Part shown: piece after piece, positions 59,795-64,000 of the stretch
Position numbering within the stretch: the first letter of the stretch is position 1
Layout of the letters: every line of letters starts with the position of its first letter
Assembly (NCBI RefSeq): GCF_021023135.1
Contig: NZ_PGFV01000001.1
Span: 682,001 to 746,000, forward strand
Length of the DNA stretch: 64,000 nt
Direction: 5' to 3'
Origin: Brevibacterium sp. CCUG 69071
GTDB taxonomy: Bacteria; Actinomycetota; Actinomycetes; Actinomycetales; Brevibacteriaceae
Program-made: the position numbers and the translations under genes
Notes under the pieces: model-generated
Told to the model about the DNA's origin: nothing
Database searches by the model: none
Seen by the model: only the letters and a program-made list of their open reading frames with translations

Positions 59795-60748
59795 TCACTC
59801 ACTCTCCGGGACGATCATGCGTACGATAAGTGCGATCATCAATTCCTTCTCTGTCGGGTCGCTCATCGCTACCAGCAATGTGATCGCCGCGAGAGCGTTG
59901 TTGGCCACCCGCGTGCCGCCGTCGTCTTTCATCAACGCGTTATTCCGGTCGAGAAATGTGAGGAACAGCGCGGCTGCGCTGCGTTTGTTTCCGTCGGCGA
60001 GCGGGTGGTCTTTGACTACGAAGTAGAGCAGGTTCGCGGCCTTTTCCTCGACAGTCGGGTATAGCTCGTGATCGCCGAATCCCTGATAGATCGCTCCGAT
60101 AACGGCAGCTACCCCATCACCTCGCTCCCGACCGAAGAGGGTGTCTGAGGGAAACTGTCTGCCAGCATTCCGGATTACTCGTCGAGCTTCGTCGAGTGTC
60201 AAAGTCCAGTCAGGAATCCCCCGAGGTTCGGTAGGAATGTGTCCCTCGTCGAATTCTCGAAGCATCGTCATCGCCGGCAGGAACGACGACAGAACATCGG
60301 CAACGCCCGCGACCAGGCGATCATCAGATCGACCCAGGACTTGGACGATCTTGTTCAACTGGTCGAGTCGTCGTTGGTTGGTCGCTGCACCCTCGATGAG
60401 ATATTCGCGGAGAACATCTGTAGCCCACTTCCGGAATCGCACGCCTTCCGATGACTTGACGCGATAGCCGATAGAGATAATGAGATCGAGGCTGTAGTGT
60501 TCGACGTTCCGCGTCACGCTGCGCTGGCCCTCACGTTGAACTGTCGCAAATTTTGCGACAGTTGCTTCCGCCTCGCCCTCCAGCTCTTCGCGCAAGGCGT
60601 TGGCGATGTGTTTGCCGATAGTCTTCACGTCGCGGCCGAACAACACCGCCAACTGCTGTCGAGTCAGCCAAACGGTTTCAGCATCCGTGCGCACCAGGAG
60701 TGAAGTGACGCCGTCATCGGTCGTGTACAGCTCAACTGAGTCACTCAT
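59795..60748 (-). CDS. RhuM-family protein with a Fic/Doc domain
   Basis: The 317-residue protein has an N-terminal RhuM domain (VWLTRQQLAVLFGRDVKTIGKHIANAL, GYRVKSSEGVRFRKWATDVLREYL). Its C-terminal Fic/Doc domain has the motif HPLADGNKR (248-256), with the catalytic histidine intact. Fic proteins transfer AMP or phosphate to target proteins and many are toxins; no separate antitoxin gene is adjacent. Codons are visibly less GC-rich than the neighbours, suggesting transfer. The ATG at 60748 has TACGGT 6 nt upstream. It lies between a core gene and the truncated spoU. Confidence 0.85.
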   Translation of the reverse strand: MSDSVELYTTDDGVTSLLVRTDAETVWLTRQQLAVLFGRDVKTIGKHIANALREELEGEAEATVAKFATVQREGQRSVTRNVEHYSLDLIISIGYRVKSSEGVRFRKWATDVLREYLIEGAATNQRRLDQLNKIVQVLGRSDDRLVAGVADVLSSFLPAMTMLREFDEGHIPTEPRGIPDWTLTLDEARRVIRNAGRQFPSDTLFGRERGDGVAAVIGAIYQGFGDHELYPTVEEKAANLLYFVVKDHPLADGNKRSAAALFLTFLDRNNALMKDDGGTRVANNALAAITLLVAMSDPTEKELMIALIVRMIVPESE

Positions 60749-60787
60749 CATGCCACCGTAGCCTGCGCCCATGACACAGGAGCAGAA

Positions 60788-61276
60788 TCACACTTTCTGC
60801 AGGGCGAAGCAGGCCACCGCCGAGGCGGCCGCGACGTTGAGGGAATCGACTCCCCCGCTCATCGGGATCATCACGGTCGAATCGCAGGCCGTGATCGTCG
60901 ACTTCCGCAGTCCGTCGCCTTCGGTGCCGAAGACCACCGCCGTACGGTCCGGTGCCGAGGCGGCGAAGTCGCGGATCGCCACCGAGTCCTCCTCCAAGGC
61001 CAGAGCCGCGACGTGGAAGCCGAGTTCGCGCAAGGCATCGACCCCGGCGGGCCAGGATTCGATGCGGGTCCACGGCACCTGGAACACGGTGCCCATGGAC
61101 ACCCGGATCGAGCGCCTGTACAGCGGGTCGGCGCACCTCGGCGTGACCAGCACCGCGTCGACGCCGAAAGCGGCAGCGGAACGGAAGATCGCGCCGACGT
61201 TGGGAGGTGTCCCAACTCGTTCTAGAGGAACCAGGGTTCTCAGCACGACTGCAGAGGGAGCGCGAGGACATCGCAT
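60788..61276 (-). pseudogene. N-terminally truncated SpoU/TrmH-type RNA methyltransferase
   Basis: The 162-residue ORF is the SPOUT catalytic half of a normally ~270-residue RNA 2'-O-methyltransferase: NVGAIFRSAAAFG, CADPLYRRSIRVSMGTVFQVPW, AVVFGTEGDGL, and IPMSGGVDSLNVAAASAV. The N-terminal substrate-binding domain is missing; homology fades before residue ~14 (near 61240). The break lies next to the recombinase remnant, so an insertion or deletion probably removed the 5' part. The catalytic knot is intact, but activity is doubtful. Confidence 0.75.
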
Positions 61277-61422
61277 GGAAGTAGTTTATCGCTGGTCAGA
61301 CCACGTATTGGACCTTCGGAGATGCCAGGCCTTCGCAGCTTCGTGTTCAATAAACCTATGAGAACTGCAAGTGTCCAGATTTCATCTATCCGGCCAGCGA
61401 CATGCTCGGAGGGACCGACTCT

Positions 61423-61988
61423 GTGCCTCACACGATGACGCTCATCGGTCTAGTGCGAGTCACCCGGGACCCCCGCAACGTACAAGAACAGCACGATGCG
61501 GTGGACCCGATGTGCGCTCAAGTGTTCGAGGAAGAGTCCTCCCGCCGACGCCTGCTCGACAGCCGCCCAGCACTCCTCACCGTGGTGGAGCAGCTTGGCA
61601 CCGGCGACCGACTTGTGGTGAGGAAGGTCAGGGACCTGGCCCAAAGTATGGTCGACGGCTGGGAGGTGCTGATCGATCTGATCGAGCACGGTGTCGCGGT
61701 CCGGGTTCTCGAAGGCTCTGATGCTGGTGACTACGACAAGCTCTCGGACATTCGCGAGCCGGTACGGGACATCACCGAGAGCCGACGCTCGATTCTGAGC
61801 GACAGGATCAAGCGCGGACTGCAAGCAGCTCGTGAAGGTGGAGCGGTCGGGGGGCGCCGCGAGTCGCCGATCGTGCCATGCGAGCCGCCATCTTCGCCCA
61901 GCGCGATGAGGGAGAGACGCTCCGCTCCATCGCACGATCGCTCAGCGTGTCAGTCGGGACCGTGCACGCTGTCCTCGCCGGAGAGTGA
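61423..61988 (+). pseudogene. Frameshifted serine recombinase (resolvase/invertase family)
   Basis: From a GTG at 61423 (GGAGGG upstream) the frame reads a resolvase: LIGLVRVTRDPRNVQEQHDA, GDRLVVRKVRDLAQSM, ESRRSILSDRIKRGLQAAREGGAVGGR. Near 61855-61860 the frame is lost. The expected continuation PRVADRAMRAAIFAQRDEGE and the HTH SIARSLSVSVGTVHAVLAGE follow in another frame to a stop at 61988. The usual catalytic ARVST serine is a threonine (VRVTRD). Both changes say the enzyme is dead. A missing C in a CGC-CCG run would explain the shift. Confidence 0.82.
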
Positions 61989-61990
61989 AG

Positions 61991-62007
61991 CACCTGCGGC
62001 GCAGGTG
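61991..62007. terminator. Hairpin just after the recombinase remnant
   Basis: CACCTGC-GGC-GCAGGTG, a perfect 7-bp stem 3 nt after the stop; no T tract. It may be a terminator or a fragment of a recombination site. Confidence 0.45.
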
Positions 62008-62108
62008 ACGGGACTACGGAGCACACGGCCGCTGCTTCGCTGGCGTGACCGGGAGCCGTCATGCCTCTGAACACACTCACTTCAGAGACGGTTGGAAGCG
62101 AGGTGGCT

Positions 62109-62149
62109 CGCGTAGGCCGACATCGCCGAGGCGCGTAGGCCGCATCGCC
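62109..62149. repeat. 18-19-nt direct repeat upstream of the OLD-type gene
   Basis: CGCGTAGGCCGACATCGCC (62109-62127) and CGCGTAGGCCGCATCGCC (62132-62149) differ by one inserted base and are 4 nt apart. They lie ~85 nt before the ATPase start in the 243-nt gap (61989-62231), a place for a regulator site. The gap holds no gene that I can see. Confidence 0.7.
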
Positions 62150-62231
62150 CTCCTGATGTCGGACGTGCTCTGTACAATTTGCCTTAGGCAGGCTCTCCGA
62201 GCCGGGATGAACAGATGGCGAGGACGTGATC

Positions 62232-64000
62232 ATGCGCGTGACACAGGTGTTGGTGCGGTTCTACAAATCGTTCAACTTCGACTACGAGTTGAAGGCAACG
62301 CCGGGTGCTAAGCAGGTGCCCTGGCAGCAGACCAAGGACGGATGGATGCCGCACGTGCGCATCTCGCTCGAGCCGGACATCACCGCGGTCGTCGGCGCGA
62401 ACGAGTCGGGTAAGACGCATCTTCTCGATGCGATCAAGATCGTACTGACAGGCGAGGGCTTGCTTCAGCGAGACTTTTGCCGGTCATCCACTCTCTTCTC
62501 GGTCGAGCACGGCTCACGCCTCTACCCAGAAGTCGGCGCGATACTCGCCCTCGATGAGTCCGAGGCAGAGGTGATCGCGGCACAAGCCATCCCTCTGCTT
62601 CAAAGCGGCGACATTCTCCTTCTACGACCGGAACCGGGAGTCATGGCCGTCGTTAATGCCGACGATCAGCGCGTCGTCCTCAGTGACGTCCAGGGTCGAG
62701 CGCTTCAAGATCTCCTGCCACATCCGCATGAACTTGACACGAACACGGCTCTCCCTGACTCGGTGTCTATCGGGATGCTCGCGGGCCATGCCAAGTCGCT
62801 AAACGGGCGCAAGAAGCGCTCTGCTCTGTTGGAAATTCTCGCCGCAGTGACTTCTGCTGACGAGATCTCGAAGAGTGCGTCAGCGCTGGCGGAGATCGTC
62901 ACCGGCCAGGAAGGCGTAGACACGCAGAAGCAGAAGGAGCAACAGCTCGGGATCGACCTGCTGGTCAAGATCGCTCAGATCGAGCAGTCCAGCTTCAAAG
63001 AGCTGCAAGAAGCTATCGCAGAAGAGCGCGAGGGCCTGGTCAACGGTCTCATTCAGGAGATGAACAACTCGATTGCCCGCCACCTCAATGTGTCTCGTTG
63101 GTGGAGCCAAGATCCGGAGTTCCAGCTCCGCGTGTCACCGCGCGAGCACGAACTTGTCTTCACGATCCGTGACCGCACCGGGACCGACTACTCCTTCACG
63201 GAACGCAGCCGCGGCCTGCAGTACTTCCTCAGCTACTACGTCCAGATGCTTGCACATGACCGGCCAAGTTCGCAGCCGGAGGTTCTCCTCATGGACGAAC
63301 CGGACGCGTATCTCTCGGCGTCTGGACAGCAGGACTTGCTCCGAGTGTTCGAGCACCACGCACGGCCCGACGATTCCGACCGCGAAGACCAAGTCGTCTA
63401 CGTCACTCACTCCCCGTTCCTCATCAACCGCAACGCCGGGCACCGAGTGCGAGTGGTAGACAAAGGTTCACGCGATGAGGGCACCCGACACGTAAAGGAC
63501 GCGACCCGTAATCACTACGAGCCGCTACGAACCTCACTAGGGTCGTTTGTCGCCGAGACAGCCTTCATCGGCGGCGATAACCTTTTCGTTGAGGGGATCG
63601 CTGACCAGGTCCTCCTCGCAGGTATGAACATGAGACTTCTCCGCTCGGGAGTTGCACCAAGTCAGTGCCTCGATCTCAATCAGGTCACCATCGTCCCCGG
63701 CGGATCGAACATCCCATACATGCTCTACCTTGCACGCGGTCGTGATCAGGTGAAGCCCGCATGCGCTGTCCTGGTCGATGGGGACGACGCCGGCAACACA
63801 GCTCGGAAGCAGATCAAGAAGGGTGGCGCTCACGGAAAGCCCACCGTCGCCGACGAGTTGGTCGTGCAGGTCGCAGAGTGGGCTGCCGATGCCTCCCCCG
63901 ACGTCACACCGGGAGTGATCGTTCGTGAGCCGGAGGACCTCGTACCTGCCGGCATTGCGGTCATTGCCGCGCGGCGTTATGCCCAGCACTTCTTGGGCCA
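62232..64000 (+). CDS. OLD-type ATPase-TOPRIM nuclease, C-terminus beyond the window
   Basis: The open frame from the ATG at 62232 runs 589 codons to the window edge without a stop. It has an N-terminal SMC/ABC-like ATPase: Walker A GANESGKT (55-62), coiled-coil-like region (~220-300), signature ERSRGLQYFL, Walker B LLMDEPD (D355, E356) and H-loop H393. A TOPRIM domain follows: LFVEGIAD (E454) and VDGDDAG (D516, D518). OLD nucleases, including Gabija GajA, act in phage defence; the partner gene that would decide the class lies outside. GAGG lies 9 nt before the ATG. Codons are less GC-rich than in core genes. Confidence 0.88.
   Translation, partial: MRVTQVLVRFYKSFNFDYELKATPGAKQVPWQQTKDGWMPHVRISLEPDITAVVGANESGKTHLLDAIKIVLTGEGLLQRDFCRSSTLFSVEHGSRLYPEVGAILALDESEAEVIAAQAIPLLQSGDILLLRPEPGVMAVVNADDQRVVLSDVQGRALQDLLPHPHELDTNTALPDSVSIGMLAGHAKSLNGRKKRSALLEILAAVTSADEISKSASALAEIVTGQEGVDTQKQKEQQLGIDLLVKIAQIEQSSFKELQEAIAEEREGLVNGLIQEMNNSIARHLNVSRWWSQDPEFQLRVSPREHELVFTIRDRTGTDYSFTERSRGLQYFLSYYVQMLAHDRPSSQPEVLLMDEPDAYLSASGQQDLLRVFEHHARPDDSDREDQVVYVTHSPFLINRNAGHRVRVVDKGSRDEGTRHVKDATRNHYEPLRTSLGSFVAETAFIGGDNLFVEGIADQVLLAGMNMRLLRSGVAPSQCLDLNQVTIVPGGSNIPYMLYLARGRDQVKPACAVLVDGDDAGNTARKQIKKGGAHGKPTVADELVVQVAEWAADASPDVTPGVIVREPEDLVPAGIAVIAARRYAQHFLG

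Noticed and set aside
61840..61870. Programmed frameshift in the recombinase
   Set aside because: A G6 run is present, but the restoring change is a missing C downstream and the catalytic serine is also lost, so decay or a sequencing error is more likely.
62232..64000. Naming the nuclease GajA (Gabija)
   Set aside because: The diagnostic UvrD-like GajB partner would be downstream, outside the window; stand-alone OLD proteins have the same domains.
1..64000. CRISPR array or insertion sequence
   Set aside because: No regularly spaced repeats of 25-40 nt and no transposase gene with terminal repeats were seen; the short repeats found are coding or single pairs.

Overview
The window is a 64 kb piece of a high-GC Gram-positive chromosome. 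It carries a full Pup-proteasome gene set, the mycothiol ligase MshC, RbpA, PafBC, SecA2, a Tat operon, a DUF222/HNH protein and an SOS-type ImuA'-ImuB-DnaE2 mutasome. This combination means Actinomycetota. The gene order and protein style fit Micrococcales, most likely Brevibacterium or a close relative; that genus call is inference, with no marker gene to prove it. Nearly all of the window is core chromosome. Only the last ~4.3 kb (about 59.7 kb to the end) looks accessory.

Layout. 0-6.2 kb: divergent SDR and WYL/YafY regulator around a perfect palindrome, RlpA-like protein, GDPD, rbpA behind a GGAAT-N18-GTT sigma-R-like promoter, polyprenol-phosphate mannosyltransferase, and an amidohydrolase-like protein without visible metal ligands. 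6.3-17.4 kb: a fused 5'-3'/3'-5' exonuclease, SecA2, the pafB-pafC-tatA-tatC-helY run, DUF3866. 17.4-27.9 kb: two FKBPs, then pafA-prcA-prcB-pup-dop, a DUF3054 protein, the proteasome ATPase arc/mpa, trmI and an M50 CBS protease. 28-38.5 kb: RecB-type Fe-S nuclease, HAD phosphatase, PAC2 protein, mshC with its conserved neighbours (SCO1664-like, DUF3090, histidine phosphatase, uppP, DUF5703), a DMT transporter and an M20 peptidase. 38.7 kb: tRNA-Leu(GAG). 38.8-45.1 kb: a fatty-acid block (MaoC hydratase, long FabG, thiolase, TetR, acyl-CoA dehydrogenase) resembling mycobacterial Rv0241c-Rv0244c. 45.2-47.6 kb: metX-metY. 47.7-53.7 kb: the dnaE2-imuB-imuA' operon behind a consensus LexA box. 53.7-59.7 kb: HNH protein, methyltransferase, TrmL, PdxK-like kinase, L31 type B, YbaK and a phosphatase-like protein. 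59.8-64 kb: RhuM-Fic protein, an N-terminally truncated SpoU methyltransferase, a frameshifted serine recombinase remnant, and an OLD-type ATPase-TOPRIM nuclease that runs off the end.

How it works together. Several systems converge on stress and quality control: pupylation and proteasomal turnover (Pup, PafA, Dop, ARC, 20S), PafBC (the DNA-damage activator in mycobacteria), the SOS mutasome, mycothiol synthesis, and an rbpA promoter of thiol-stress type. A window-wide pattern is a TANNNT hexamer ending 6-7 nt before the start codon at many genes. This points to widespread leaderless transcription, and I used it to choose several starts.

Most unusual points: the exonuclease fusion; an aldo/keto-reductase homologue without any of the four catalytic residues; an ARC ATPase lacking the penultimate tyrosine of the docking motif; an 18-nt palindrome encoding VPAGT found in several unrelated proteins of the 48-56 kb region; phased GTCA repeats before metY; paired GTTAN boxes before the RlpA gene; and the defence-like island at the right end.
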